64,000 bases of DNA from CATQGW01 sp965262235 (GCA_965262235.1 OZ253504.1:2728001-2792000), one strand, 5' to 3'. Counted from the first letter of the stretch, positions 28,011 to 39,700 are shown. The notes: a model not told the origin generated them from the sequence alone. Made by a program: numbers and translations.

Positions 28011-28876
28011 CGCAATGCGGCCGAGTCCCGGGGACTTCGAGTCCTCCGGGTAGAGCCGATCGCGCGTCGCGATGCTGCTGAGCGGCCGCGTGATCAACGT
28101 CACGCGCGAGAGCTCTTCGCCGAACGCCGCCGATGCACGGCAGCGAAGACCGTCTGTTCCCCGGCGCTCCGCCAGCCGTCAGACCCGGCGGACGCACTCT
28201 CGCAGGAACGTCTCAGCGACAGCCATTCGCCCGCTCAAGGAATCGCCAGCCAAGCAGTGTTGATGCGGTTCGCGTCACAGCGCCGACGGCGAAATCGTCT
28301 TCGCAGCACGGGTCAAGCGCCCTGATCCGCTGACGGTCGAGGCGACAGCGAGTCCCGGAGCGCACGCTGTTGCCTGGGAGGTCGTGCAATTCGACGTAGC
28401 TCTGGCCCTGAATCAACCGCGGCGACAGAGCGGCGGTTTGAACAGTCACGCCCACAGCGGCCGCGGCCGAGCATTCCATGGACATGCTCGGTCCTGCTGC
28501 GGATTGTCGACGCCATCCGTTCGTCCTACGACGTATAAAGCGCATGCAGTAGTATCCGCCCTGCCCGTTTCAGAGGGTACAGCACATCCGGTATAAATCG
28601 ATGTATCGCTTCGAGAAATGAATCATTGCAAGCAGAGCATCCGATTGCCAGGGCCGGCAATGAACAGGGCGGCATGATGACAGCATTCCGGTGTTGGGGT
28701 TCGCTAACGGGATCCATCCGTGGCCCTGCTCAGGTGTGCGCCGATCAGGCTGTTCATGTTCGCAGGCCCCGGTCCAATCCGGCGCTGTCCCATGTCCGCC
28801 TTGCGGTAGATGAGCGGCGCATCCGCGTCGCACGCCATCGGAGCGCCACGATGTCTGGTCGAAAGGGAGTAACCGT
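28011..28876. other. Intergenic stretch upstream of the LRR/Calx-beta gene
   Basis: About 870 bp without a supported gene. AAAGGGAG at 28863-28870 is the ribosome binding site for the GTG at 28877. The 5' part may be further IS debris. AT-richer patches near 28530-28620 could hold promoters, but no clear -35/-10 pair stands out. Confidence 0.4.
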
Positions 28877-31800
28877 GTGACAGATCACATTCAACGCCTG
28901 GTCAAGTGGTCTGCGCTGGCATTGCTGCTGGCGGTGTCATGCTTCGGATGGTCGATTGGCGCTCAGCCGGCCCGCGCCGACGGTGGCGATGAACCGTCGG
29001 ATTCAATCCTGGTCCCGCGCAATTGGAGCCTGATCCCCCGCGGCATCCCAGCGGGCGGAGAGTTCCGGCTGCTCGTCGTCACCAAGTTGATGCGTGACTC
29101 GAGCTCCACTGAGATCGCCGACTACGACGCGCACGTGCAAGCGGATCTGGCCGCGTCGAATGCTCACCCGGGCATCGCGCAGTACGCATCCCTCTTTCGC
29201 GTCGTGGGCAGCACCACGACGGTCGCCGCGCGCGATCATATCGAGGCTGGGCCGGAGCACGAACCCGGTGTAGCCATCTACTGGCTCAATGGGGCACGAG
29301 TCAGCGAAAGCTATCGCGGCTTCTTCAGCGGCAAGTGGCAGTCATACGACGCGAGTTGGAACAACGGGCGGACGGTCCCCGGAGATCGGCTCTACGGCTT
29401 CTACATTGCGACGGGATCGACCAACGCCGGAGGCAGGTCGTTTGGCGAAGAGTTGGGAACGCGGCGACAGCACTTTGGGCGTGACTCAGTCGCGTACGGT
29501 GTGCTGCAAGCCGGCGGTGTCTTCGATTACTCCCTTGAAGCCGACACGGTCGCTCCCGAAGCGTCGCGGCCGTTCTACGCAATTTCTCCCGTCTTTCGAG
29601 TAATGGATGACGGTACCCCACATACGGTCTCGGTCACGATCACGTCCGACGCGGGCAGCGACAACGACTACGGTCGCGGCGACACGATTCGCGCCAAAGT
29701 CACCTTCAACGAAGCGGTCACCGTGAGTGGTCAGCCGATCCTCCAACTCCGGTTCGGCAGAGATGAAGACCACAAGGCGCCGTACGCCAGCGAGGTGGTC
29801 GATGCCGCCTACGTGGCATCGGCGAGCACGGCCACGGAGTTGGTGTTCGACTACACCGTGTCGGCAGATGAGACGGACGACGATGGATTGTCGATCGGCC
29901 GCGGCGCGATCCGGCTCAATGGCGGTTCGATCACCAAACAGAACGCCTCGACCAAAGCCAACGTCTACAACCGGCTCCTGAAAGATCAGCCCGAGCATCG
30001 TGTCAATCAGGCGCCCTTCGCGAGGAGACCTCAGATACTGTCCAGGCCGCTGTCGAGCAGCGACGAATACGGGCTGGGCGAACTGATCCAATTCGTCATT
30101 CCATTCAGCGAGTCCGTCGAGGTGAACACTGCGCCGGGGCGGCCGCAACTGAACATTCAGATTGGCAGACTGAAGGTCAAGGCTGATTTCCTCTACACCA
30201 ACGGCTCGAAGGTCATCTTTGGTCACGTGGTGGCTGACCGCCAGATCGATGTCAACGGCGTTCGCGTCAAGAAGAACGGGCTGAAGCTGAACGGCTCAAC
30301 GATCCGCAGCGTCGAGACCGGCCGCGACGCCAGGTTCACGTTCGGCTGGATCGATTTCTCCGGGCACGGAGTCGACGCGGGTCTGACGCCCCCAGCTTCC
30401 TCGAACGCGCGTTTGGCTTCATTCTCGCTGAGCGGTGTCTCCTTGCGCCCCGCCTTTGACCCGGATGTCACCGAGTACATGGGAACTGCCCCAAATGGCG
30501 TCTCCGAGACGACCTTGCGTTCGCTCGCCTATGACTCCGCTGCGAGCGTGACCTTCTCCCACGCCGATGCGGACAGCGACGCCTCCGGGAGGCAGATCAG
30601 CCTGCCGGTCGGCGATACCACGATCACGCTGACCGTCGCCGCGTCCGACCAGAGGTCAACCAAGACGTACACCATTAAGGTCATGCGCAGCATGGCGGGC
30701 AACCTCGCGGCGGTGTCGATTGTTGCGGACGAGGACTCCGTGGTGGAGGGGACAGCGACGAGCTTCACGCTCACGCGCAGCGCACCGCTCGCCGGCGCGT
30801 TGACCGTCGCGCTCGACGTGTCGCAGACAGGCGTCGTCGTCGCCACCGATGGCACATACGCACCGCCGACCGAAATCACATTCACGGCCGGCTCCGCCAC
30901 CGCGACGCTGTCCGTCCGAACGCAGTCCGACACAACCGACGAACCGGATGGCACCATCAAGGCCATGCTGATGCCGAAGATCCACTACAACCTCGGCGAA
31001 GCGGACTCGGCCCAGGTGACCGTCAGCGACGACGATGACACCCCGACGGCGACACTGCAGCTCAGTTCCGCTTCGATCGGCGAGAACGGCGGCGTGAGCA
31101 CGGTCACGGCAACGCTCGATCGAGCCTCCAGCGAGGGGACCACGATCGCACTCTCGGCGACTCCCGTCGCACCGGCCGCTGCCGCCGATTTCAGCCTCAG
31201 TCCGAACGCGGAGCTGTCGATTCCCGCAGGCGAAACCACCAGCGTCGGAACGGTCACGATCACCGCGCAGGACAACGCAGTTGGGAACGCCAGCAAAACG
31301 GTGACGGTGTCCGCCAGGACGACCAATGCACACAGCCTGAATCCGCCCGACGCGCTGACCCTGACTATCACCGACGACGAGTCGTCGCCGACGGCGCCGA
31401 TGCACCTGACCGCGACGCCTGGCGACGCACAAGTCACCCTGTCGTGGGATGCGCCCGCCGCCGCCGCCGATGTCACCCGTCATGAGTACCGCCACCACGA
31501 AGTCGGCAGCCAGTACGCGAACAGTTGGACAGAAATCCCGGACAGCGCGCCGGGCGAAACCAACGAAGATGGCGTCACGGTGAGCGGGCTCACGAATGCG
31601 GCGTCGTACAACTTCCAGGTGCGTGCCGTGAGCGACGCCGGCGTGAGCGAATCGTCCATGGACGCCAGTGCGTTCGTGGGAGCGGGACAGGGCATCTGTG
31701 ATCGAACTGATCAGGTTCGCACGCGTCTCCTGTCGCTGCTCGGCAACGTGTCCGAGATCGAAGATGTGTCCGACTGCGCCGATGTCACTGCTGCACACCT

Positions 31801-34800
31801 CGCGAAAATCACCGGCGAGGTCAAGATCGTCGGCTCGGACCTGGACAGCCTGAAGGCGGGGGACTTTGACGGCCTGACCAAGGTGACGCAATTGCTCCTC
31901 TACAAGCAGAACATCACATTCTTGCCGGATGGCCTGTTCTCTGACATGGCATCCCTGGAACTGCTTGACCTGCACGTCAACCACCTCGCAACCGTATCGG
32001 CTCCGATTTTCACGGGCCTGACCGCCCTTGAGGAATTGGACTTGAGCTTCAACGAGTTGTACGAAGTCGAGGACTCGACGTTTGCCGAGCTCACCTCACT
32101 GCAGACGCTGAAACTGTTCTACAACCACTTGCCCAGGATCAGAGTCCAGATGTTTGATGGGCTCACGAATCTGACCGAACTGGATGTGTCGCGCAACTGG
32201 ATTGCCACCATTGAGGCCGACAGCTTCGAGGATCTGTCGTCAGTGACGAAGCTGCATCTGGACTTCAATCAGATCGTCCACTGGTACCCGAACATGCTCG
32301 CAGGGTTGGAATCGATCAAAAGACTCCGGCTCGATTCCAACCCGTTCAAGGAGGCCACCGTCCACTCGCCCTTTGTCGACCTATCGACGCTTGAGTACCT
32401 CAACGTCGACTTCGGCCAACTCCGATTCAAGTTTGCCCCCGGCATGTTCAAGGGACTCACATCGCTTGAGACGCTGGCGGCCATGGGCAACTGGCGCGAA
32501 GGCAACGTCCTGCCCCTATACATGCGACTGGAAATGGACACCGACCACACCATTCGGGTCGAGATTCCCGCCGGAGCGCCATTCGACGTGGTTGCGGAAG
32601 TCAAGGTCCAGAATGGCAGTCTGGCGGACGGGGCAACGGCCATAACCGTGAATCGCGGCGAAACGAAGAGCGACAGCGTCGCAGTCACGCGAACGACAGG
32701 CACGACAGGGCCAGTCCGTGTCAGATTTGGTGAGCTCCCGAGCATTCCAGCCGGTGATCCTGAGGCAGACATCGGAGCACATGTGGGCTACGGGCTTTCC
32801 GATTCTGCAGGCAACCCACTTCTTGAAGTTATCCCCGCGCTGCCAACATTGAAGCTCGCTCTCTCTCCTTCCGGCGTCCTGGAGCAAGACGACACGGCCA
32901 CTAGCGGTGTGACCGAGTCGATGACAACGGTTACCGCCACCCTGAAGGAACCGATCGGGACGCCATTCAGCGTCACTGTTTCCGTTGCAGCTGTTAGCCC
33001 GGCTACGGACGACGCGGTCACCCTGAGTTCAAACACCACCCTGTCATTTGCCGCAAATTCGACGACCAGCACCGGAACCGTGACGATCACCGCCGTCGAC
33101 AATGACACAGCGACGGGTGATCGTCACTTCACCGTGTCGGGTACGACATCTGCCGCGGTCGCGCATGGGCCAGACGGCGTAACGCTGACTGTCCACGACG
33201 ACGAGCCTCCGGTTGCACCATCAGATCTGTCGGCCTCGGCTGGCGACCGTGAAGTGATCTTGATGTGGGCGGCGCCGAATGCAAATCATGGAGTTGAGAG
33301 CTTCGAGTACCGCTATCGGGCGTCGACGGAGACGGACTATCCCGAGACGTGGACTGCGGTGGGAGGCGGCTACCTGGGTGAGAGACAGCCGATCCCGGCC
33401 CTGGTCGATCCGCATCCCAGCTTGCTCAGTCCACGCTCTTCGTCGCGGGCGGCTGGCTATCGCGTCAGAAATCTGACCAACGATGTGGCACACCTGTTCC
33501 AGGTGCGTGCGGTAAACATGGCAGGCACAAGTGGCGCCCCCGCTACTTCAGACGCGGCCACTCCGAGTGAATGGCCGCAGGTCGAGCTTGTCCTCTCCCC
33601 CGCCAAGATCGGGGAACAAGACGATTCCTCGACCCTCCTGGTGGACGAATCTGTCTCAATAGTCAGCGCGACGCTGACCGAAGCGGTCAGTGTTCCTTTC
33701 ACCGTGACTGTGACTGCGGCAGACTCGCAAAGCTACTCATTCGGTCCAAACCGGGTACTCAGTGTCGCAGCCGACTCGACCGCGAGTACGGGAACCGTGA
33801 GTATGAGCGCCGTCTACAGCACTGTTGCCGAACCGGATGCAATGATCACCGTGTCCGGCGCCGTTTCCTCCACAGGCCGTCGCGCGGGAGTCCAGACTCC
33901 TCAAGCGGTCACGCTGACGATCATGGACGCCGATAACTCACCGCCGACCTCGGAAGATGCAACCGTTCGAACTGACGAAGATACGGCCTACACGTTCCAG
34001 GCTTCCGACTTCCCCTTCTTCGATGGGAACATTGACGACGCCTTGCAGAGCGTGGGCATTCTCAAACTGCCGCAGAGAGGCACGCTCAAGTTCGGCGAGG
34101 TCACCTTGTCCGACGGGTACAAGGTTGATGCGGCCAACATCGGCCAGTTGAGCTTCGAACCGGCCCCGCATGAGTACGGCAGTAAATACACCTCCTTTGC
34201 CTTCAACGTGAACGACGGCGAGGCGTCAAGCGTCCTCGCTTCGACCATGACGATCGCCGTCACTTCAGTGAACGATCGGCCGGTCTTCGACAGTGAGGCC
34301 GCCCCCTCTGCGGTGGAGGGTCAGACGCTGGCCGGCTACGTGGTTGCCAGCGACGCCGACCAGGGAGACGCGGTGCAATATGCGATCAGCGGTGGCGCGG
34401 ACAGTGCGCTGTTCGCGATCGACGCCAACTCGGGACAGCTGACCTTCGCGACTGCTCCTGACTTCGATAACCCCTCTGACAGCGCAAGCACCGACCCGGC
34501 CAATGCCGCGGAGAACAATGAGTATGTGGTTGTTGTCACTGCGACGGGCGGCAGCGGCGACGCTGCCTTGACCGCCAATCAGACGATCATCGTCACCGTC
34601 ACCGAGGCGATGGAGACGGTTCGGGCCGAGCGCGTGATCTCGTCGGTCAGCCTCACGTCGGCTCCCGGGTCGGACCAGTTCTATGGCATTGATGATCTGG
34701 TCACGCTTCAAGTGGCGTTCGATGGCGCAGTTTCCGTCGATCCGACTCCGCGCGCCAGCGTCGGTCTCAGCAGGACGAACAACAACGGCAACACGACGAC

Positions 34801-36403
34801 CGTCGACGCCGGCTCGGCTTGCTATGTGTCGGGCTCCGGTAGCTCTACATTGCTATTCCGATTCGCGATTCGCGAAGGCCAAGGTGGTCAATTGGTCGTG
34901 CAGAGTCTGACCTCCAACGAAGGTGAAATGAGCGTAACGGGCTCGATCTATGCCGGAGACAGAGACAACCCAGCCAATCTTGCATTCACCGCGACCACGC
35001 CCGGTAGCGGGCAAGCTGCCGATGGTATTCGGCCACAGCTCAGATCATCGCGGTTGAGCGCTGACCGCACGAGCATCATTCTCGTGTTGAGCGAAGATTT
35101 GTCGGCAACCACGGCGCCGTTAAGCGCGTTCACCGTGACGGTTGCAGGCGAGGCCGCCACGGTGAGTTCGGTCACGGCGTCCAGCACCGAGGTCACGTTG
35201 TCCCTCGCGGCTGCTGTGGCCGCCGGCGCTCGGGTTGAGCTCGCGTACAGCGAGCCCACGCCAGTGGACCAACTGCCCCCGTCGGACAGGATCTGCGGCC
35301 TCGACTTCGCCGGCAACAATGCCAACGCGATTCAGGACCTGGTGGGCAACGATGCGCGCGGCTTCAGTTCCGTCGTCGAGGCCGGCACGATGCCGGACCT
35401 CACGGCCAGCCTCGTTGACGTGCCGATCGAGCACGACGGCGACTCGCCGTTCTCATTCCGGCTCTCCTTCAGCGAGCCGATCGCCACCAGTTTCGTGTGG
35501 ATTCGGGACGGGGCGTTCAGCGTGGCCAACGGCGATGTGACCGCGGTCCATCGTGTCCAGGGGCGCAGCGACCTGTGGAACATCACCGTTGAGCCGAGCA
35601 ATCGCGACGACATCTCACTGACGCTCACCGTGCCTGCCTCTTGTTCCAACTTGAAGCGGGCAGTGTGCACCTCGGACAAGCGAGGGCTCTCTGCTGCAGT
35701 CTCCGCGAGCATGCCCGGTCCGCCTGGTGAACCGCCCGCGCTGACAGCGGAATTCCTGGATGTGCCGCCGGAACATGATGGCGCGAACCAGTTCTCGGTT
35801 CAGCTTCAGTTCAACGATCCGATCTCGATCAGCTTTTCCACGTTGCAGACCAAGTCCCTGTCCGCTGGCAACGGGTCCGTCAGTGCCGTTCGCAGAGTGG
35901 ATGGTCGCAACGACCTGTGGGAGGTCGACATCACACCGAACCGCTACCAAGATGTGACCGTGGCGCTGTCCGCGGATGAGGGTTGCGGTGGCGACAACGC
36001 CGTCTGCACCAGCGACGCACGAGCACTGACCAACTCTCCTTCATTCCGGGTCAGAAGCCGGCCGGAGCCCTGGTTTGCAATCAGCGACACTGAGGTACAC
36101 GAAGGGCCGAACGTCGCTGCATCGTTTGAGGTGACGCTCAGCCACGCGGCCCCGATCCCGGTGACAGTTGACTACGCGACCGCAAGCGGGCGAGCAACCG
36201 AAGGAGTCGACTTCGAGGCGACAAGTGGAACGTTGACGTTTGCGGTAGGTGAAGTCACCAAGACGATTACGGTGAACATCTTCGACGACTCCGTTCCCGA
36301 AGTAATTCACGGCGGTCCGGAGGCGTTCCAGCTCCGCATCAGCAACGCGGATGGCGCGTCGATCCCATCCGGCGTCTATGGGGTAGCCAAAATATGGGAC
36401 TAA
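28877..36403 (+). CDS. Large secreted surface protein with LRR, Calx-beta, FN3 and SwmB-like domains (2508 aa)
   Basis: GTG start 8 nt after AAAGGGAG. Signal peptide LALLLAVSCFGWSIGAQPARA. Residues about 45-235 are a domain I cannot name (starting NWSLIPRGIPAGGEFRLLVV). Next come a domain with GDTIRAKVTFNEAVTV and a paired one (about 240-500), a cadherin-like sandwich (TYTIKVMRS end), Calx-beta domains (about 615-830), and an FN3 domain. A Cys-flanked cap and at least six leucine-rich repeats follow (about 945-1160; FDGLTKVTQLLLYKQ, LEELDLSFNELYEVEDSTFA). Then come Calx-beta, FN3, further Calx-beta, cadherin-like repeats (about 1690-1910), SwmB-like domains (about 1920-2390) and a final Calx-beta (VDYATASGRATEGVDF). 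It lacks the C-terminal module of the three minus-strand genes. Its mixture of binding modules suggests a cell-surface or extracellular ligand-binding role. Convergent with the gene at 36715. Confidence 0.9.
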   Translation: MTDHIQRLVKWSALALLLAVSCFGWSIGAQPARADGGDEPSDSILVPRNWSLIPRGIPAGGEFRLLVVTKLMRDSSSTEIADYDAHVQADLAASNAHPGIAQYASLFRVVGSTTTVAARDHIEAGPEHEPGVAIYWLNGARVSESYRGFFSGKWQSYDASWNNGRTVPGDRLYGFYIATGSTNAGGRSFGEELGTRRQHFGRDSVAYGVLQAGGVFDYSLEADTVAPEASRPFYAISPVFRVMDDGTPHTVSVTITSDAGSDNDYGRGDTIRAKVTFNEAVTVSGQPILQLRFGRDEDHKAPYASEVVDAAYVASASTATELVFDYTVSADETDDDGLSIGRGAIRLNGGSITKQNASTKANVYNRLLKDQPEHRVNQAPFARRPQILSRPLSSSDEYGLGELIQFVIPFSESVEVNTAPGRPQLNIQIGRLKVKADFLYTNGSKVIFGHVVADRQIDVNGVRVKKNGLKLNGSTIRSVETGRDARFTFGWIDFSGHGVDAGLTPPASSNARLASFSLSGVSLRPAFDPDVTEYMGTAPNGVSETTLRSLAYDSAASVTFSHADADSDASGRQISLPVGDTTITLTVAASDQRSTKTYTIKVMRSMAGNLAAVSIVADEDSVVEGTATSFTLTRSAPLAGALTVALDVSQTGVVVATDGTYAPPTEITFTAGSATATLSVRTQSDTTDEPDGTIKAMLMPKIHYNLGEADSAQVTVSDDDDTPTATLQLSSASIGENGGVSTVTATLDRASSEGTTIALSATPVAPAAAADFSLSPNAELSIPAGETTSVGTVTITAQDNAVGNASKTVTVSARTTNAHSLNPPDALTLTITDDESSPTAPMHLTATPGDAQVTLSWDAPAAAADVTRHEYRHHEVGSQYANSWTEIPDSAPGETNEDGVTVSGLTNAASYNFQVRAVSDAGVSESSMDASAFVGAGQGICDRTDQVRTRLLSLLGNVSEIEDVSDCADVTAAHLAKITGEVKIVGSDLDSLKAGDFDGLTKVTQLLLYKQNITFLPDGLFSDMASLELLDLHVNHLATVSAPIFTGLTALEELDLSFNELYEVEDSTFAELTSLQTLKLFYNHLPRIRVQMFDGLTNLTELDVSRNWIATIEADSFEDLSSVTKLHLDFNQIVHWYPNMLAGLESIKRLRLDSNPFKEATVHSPFVDLSTLEYLNVDFGQLRFKFAPGMFKGLTSLETLAAMGNWREGNVLPLYMRLEMDTDHTIRVEIPAGAPFDVVAEVKVQNGSLADGATAITVNRGETKSDSVAVTRTTGTTGPVRVRFGELPSIPAGDPEADIGAHVGYGLSDSAGNPLLEVIPALPTLKLALSPSGVLEQDDTATSGVTESMTTVTATLKEPIGTPFSVTVSVAAVSPATDDAVTLSSNTTLSFAANSTTSTGTVTITAVDNDTATGDRHFTVSGTTSAAVAHGPDGVTLTVHDDEPPVAPSDLSASAGDREVILMWAAPNANHGVESFEYRYRASTETDYPETWTAVGGGYLGERQPIPALVDPHPSLLSPRSSSRAAGYRVRNLTNDVAHLFQVRAVNMAGTSGAPATSDAATPSEWPQVELVLSPAKIGEQDDSSTLLVDESVSIVSATLTEAVSVPFTVTVTAADSQSYSFGPNRVLSVAADSTASTGTVSMSAVYSTVAEPDAMITVSGAVSSTGRRAGVQTPQAVTLTIMDADNSPPTSEDATVRTDEDTAYTFQASDFPFFDGNIDDALQSVGILKLPQRGTLKFGEVTLSDGYKVDAANIGQLSFEPAPHEYGSKYTSFAFNVNDGEASSVLASTMTIAVTSVNDRPVFDSEAAPSAVEGQTLAGYVVASDADQGDAVQYAISGGADSALFAIDANSGQLTFATAPDFDNPSDSASTDPANAAENNEYVVVVTATGGSGDAALTANQTIIVTVTEAMETVRAERVISSVSLTSAPGSDQFYGIDDLVTLQVAFDGAVSVDPTPRASVGLSRTNNNGNTTTVDAGSACYVSGSGSSTLLFRFAIREGQGGQLVVQSLTSNEGEMSVTGSIYAGDRDNPANLAFTATTPGSGQAADGIRPQLRSSRLSADRTSIILVLSEDLSATTAPLSAFTVTVAGEAATVSSVTASSTEVTLSLAAAVAAGARVELAYSEPTPVDQLPPSDRICGLDFAGNNANAIQDLVGNDARGFSSVVEAGTMPDLTASLVDVPIEHDGDSPFSFRLSFSEPIATSFVWIRDGAFSVANGDVTAVHRVQGRSDLWNITVEPSNRDDISLTLTVPASCSNLKRAVCTSDKRGLSAAVSASMPGPPGEPPALTAEFLDVPPEHDGANQFSVQLQFNDPISISFSTLQTKSLSAGNGSVSAVRRVDGRNDLWEVDITPNRYQDVTVALSADEGCGGDNAVCTSDARALTNSPSFRVRSRPEPWFAISDTEVHEGPNVAASFEVTLSHAAPIPVTVDYATASGRATEGVDFEATSGTLTFAVGEVTKTITVNIFDDSVPEVIHGGPEAFQLRISNADGASIPSGVYGVAKIWD

Positions 36404-36575
36404 GGAGTACGCCAACGCGAGAACTGACAGGCGCCGCTGTGTCCGGCGCAGCCTGCCGCGCATGGCGATCGCTGCGGCGCGTCAGCGCTGTGACTGCCCG
36501 GCCACACACCAAGCGCCGGATCGGTGGGCATCCGACTGATCGCTGTCATCAACCCTCGGTCATAGGACGTTGGAG

Positions 36576-36610
36576 ATCCGTCATTCCAGGTCAAGCCTGG
36601 AATGACGGAT
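36576..36610. repeat. Perfect 15-bp inverted repeat (REP-like palindrome) between convergent genes
   Basis: ATCCGTCATTCCAGG (36576-36590) and CCTGGAATGACGGAT (36596-36610) flank the loop TCAAG. The core GTCATTCCAG...CTGGAATGAC is the shape of widespread bacterial REP/MITE palindromes. Placed between two converging genes, it could act as a bidirectional terminator or mRNA stabiliser; no T-run follows on either strand. Confidence 0.8.
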
Positions 36611-36714
36611 GTGGATGCCGGTCGACCGGTGGGACACCCTCGTCGGCCTTCAGCAGCTTCCTTCCGAGAACGGGGAGTGCGGATCAGCCTCGTTCAGAGC
36701 GTCGTTTGCGCGCT

Positions 36715-39700
36715 CTAGTTAGCGTCGTTCGGGGTCGTACCCGGTCCCGGTCCAGGTTCACGCTTGGCGACCAGGCTTTCTGGGGCCGGCAGGCCGTTGG
36801 CGAATCGGTTGTAGAACAGCTGGTTGAGGAACGCTGGTGCGCCAAGGAAGAGTCCTGCCCAGCCTTCCTCGTCGTAGTGGTAGACCGCACTCACCCCGAG
36901 CCCTCTGGCGCAGGTGACCAGCTCGTCGACGCTGCCTCCGGTGTAGCTGACCAACGACAACCGCTCCCCGGTCAGTCCTGCGAGACAGCGGGCAAGCGCA
37001 ACTCGGTAGACCCGCGTTCGGCTACCGTCCTCCGAGCGAACGGTGATTGTGACCTCGCCGCCATCCCCAACGCTGAGCTGATGACCACTGTCCGGGGTGT
37101 CATCCACGTCCGCCGGCCGAATCGACACTGTCGCGCCGCTGTGTGTGGGCTTGGCCGTCACGGTCGTCTCGGTCAGGTCATAGCCCACGAGCGCGCGATA
37201 GCCGATCCGCACGGGCGAGAACTCGCCGTACTCGATGCCGCTCAGCGTCAGCTCGGAGAGGCGGGCGTCGATCGCGTCGGGCATGTTGTAGGTGTAGACC
37301 CTGTCGTCCTGCTCATCGACGACGAAGATCACGCCACCGTCGGACCAGATGCCACGCGGATTGCCGTTGCCCGCCTTGAGCAGGGGTTTGAAGCCAAACT
37401 CCTCGCCCTCACGACGAGTCAGACTCTCGCCCTCCAAGCGGTAGGCGAAGAGGCGCTTGGCGCCGTCGTCCGAGACCCACAGCGTGACGCCGTCGGACCA
37501 GATGCCGCGGGGACTGCGGTTGAGCTTGTCCAACGGGTAGCGGCTGAGTAGTTCACCGCTGCTCAGGAGGTAGCTGAAGAGCTGGTCCTGAACGCTGTCG
37601 AGCACGTATACCGTTTCCCCGTCCGACCAGACGCCGCGTGGGTCCCGATTGGCCTCGTGCAGTTCCAGCTCCCGCTCCTCCAGCCGCTCACCGCTCTCGA
37701 GGTTGTAGGCGAAGAGTCGGTCCTGCCCGCTGTCGGCAACCAGGACGGTCACGCCGTCGGACCAGAGACCGTGTGAGAAGCGGTTGCGCGCGTCGAGCGT
37801 CAACCCCTCCTCCGGCAGCCGCTCACCGCTCTCGATCTCGTAGGCGAAGATGGCGTCCGGACCGCTCTCGGCGTTCTCAAGCACCCAGAGTCCCGCGCCA
37901 TCGGACCAAAGGCCTGTCGGAGTGTCGTTGTCTCGATCCAGCGCCTCAATGTCTCGGGTGACGTTCCACTCGAAGTCCTTCTCGGACGGGATCGGCACCG
38001 GAGGAGGACCGCCTCCGCCGCCCCCGCCCCCTCCACCAGATGCAGCACTGCTGGTAACGGATATGACTCGTTCCTTTGGAGGAACGATCAGCACTTCGGT
38101 CACGACGCTGATGGTGACCACGACGCTGCTCGACCGGCCGGTCAGGTCTCGTGCCGTGACGACCACGGTGTAGGTGTCCTTGGTCTCTTTGACCAACGGA
38201 GCGACCGTCTGTAGCTGACCTGATGCGGCGTTGATCATGAACGAGTCCTCGTCCGCGCCACTGAGCGTGTGCGTCACCTGGTCGCCGGCGTCATGGTCAT
38301 CCGCGGCAACCGGATCGCCAACGTCGGTTCCTGCGGGCTTGTTCTCAAGCACCAGTCGAGTCGCGGCGCCGGGCGGGAACACCGGCGGCTCGGCCGCGTC
38401 GCTGACAACCACCGCGATCGCCCGCGACGCGCTGGCCCCCAACGAATCACTGGCAACGATCTTGAAGTTGTGGACGGAGCGTGTCTCGAAGTCCAGAGCG
38501 TCTCGGACTTGGAGCTGACCGGTGGATCCGTCAATTTGGAACCAATCGGAGTCCTCGCCGCTCAACGACCAGTAGATGCCGCTGCGGTGCTCAGGGTCGG
38601 TGGCGACAAACGGCGCACCCAGGATCGTTCCCGGCGCAGCGGTCTCGGCAACCGCGCGCTGCGCCACGGTCGTATCCGCAAACGCTGGAGGGTCGTTCGC
38701 CGGGCGATCGCCGAAGACCCAAGGCCGGGCCTGCTTGATTGCCAGGACGTCATCGCTGGTGAACTTAAACTCAATCTCCATCGCGAACTCTTGATCGTCA
38801 GCGGGGTCGTACAGGGTCTCGAATTCGTCATGGATCACGGTCAGTTGCGGGACCAAGGCGTCGAGACGGTCTTCGTGCATCAGGAGCACGCCAGGGTCCA
38901 CCTGGTTAGAGGTGAACGCCACGATCGTCCAGCAACAACTCTTGGCCGTCAGGATCTCTTCCGCCACCGATTGGGCTTCGGGATTGGTCACAAGATCCTC
39001 GCCCAGCTGGGAGTTGATGTAGTACGCATCATCGAAACCGTACAACGGATCAAAGCTGACCGCGACGCCGTTGACCAGCTCGTTCTGGTAACTGGGATGG
39101 ATCAGGATGCCCATCGCCGCCACCAGGTGGTCAATGCGATGAAAATCGCGCTCCACGAAGGCGCGGAAGTTCCACATGCTCGCGTAGACTTCCTTGAGCG
39201 ACTTGGCCAGATCCTTTTCATCCTCGCTTGGCTTTTGGCTCTTGGAGTCGTACAGTCCCGCGCCGTTGAAGCCCGGCAGGTCCTCGGTGTTGGTGCTGGA
39301 GCGGTAGCGCCGGTTGATCCCCTCGGGAAACGACTGATTCATCTCGACCAAGGCTGCGACGATCCATTCAGGCGTCTCCGCATCCTCGATGTCCTTGCGC
39401 AACTTCTTCAGCTTCTTCGCCTGGACCGCGTAGTCGTTCTGAAACTCGGCATCAGCCAGCATCGTGCGAATGCGGGAATAGAAACCATTGTGCCGCATGA
39501 ACTCGTCGTAGAAGTAGAAGGGGATGGCGAACCCGTCGGGCGCCGTGCCGCTGGGCAGACCGATCGAGCCCAACACGGCCACGTTCGTCGCCTTGACTCC
39601 GAACGCTGTCCAGTCGTCGAACTCGATCTCGCTGAGCGGAGTGATCGCCGTCACCGCCAGGTCGCGCCGCGGCGTCTGCGGATGCGCTGGCCGGGCAGCA

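Noticed and set aside
27540..28103. 187-codon minus-strand frame in the gap before 28877
   Set aside because: It is a shifted frame of the IS5 remnant; the family motifs appear in another frame, interrupted by stops.
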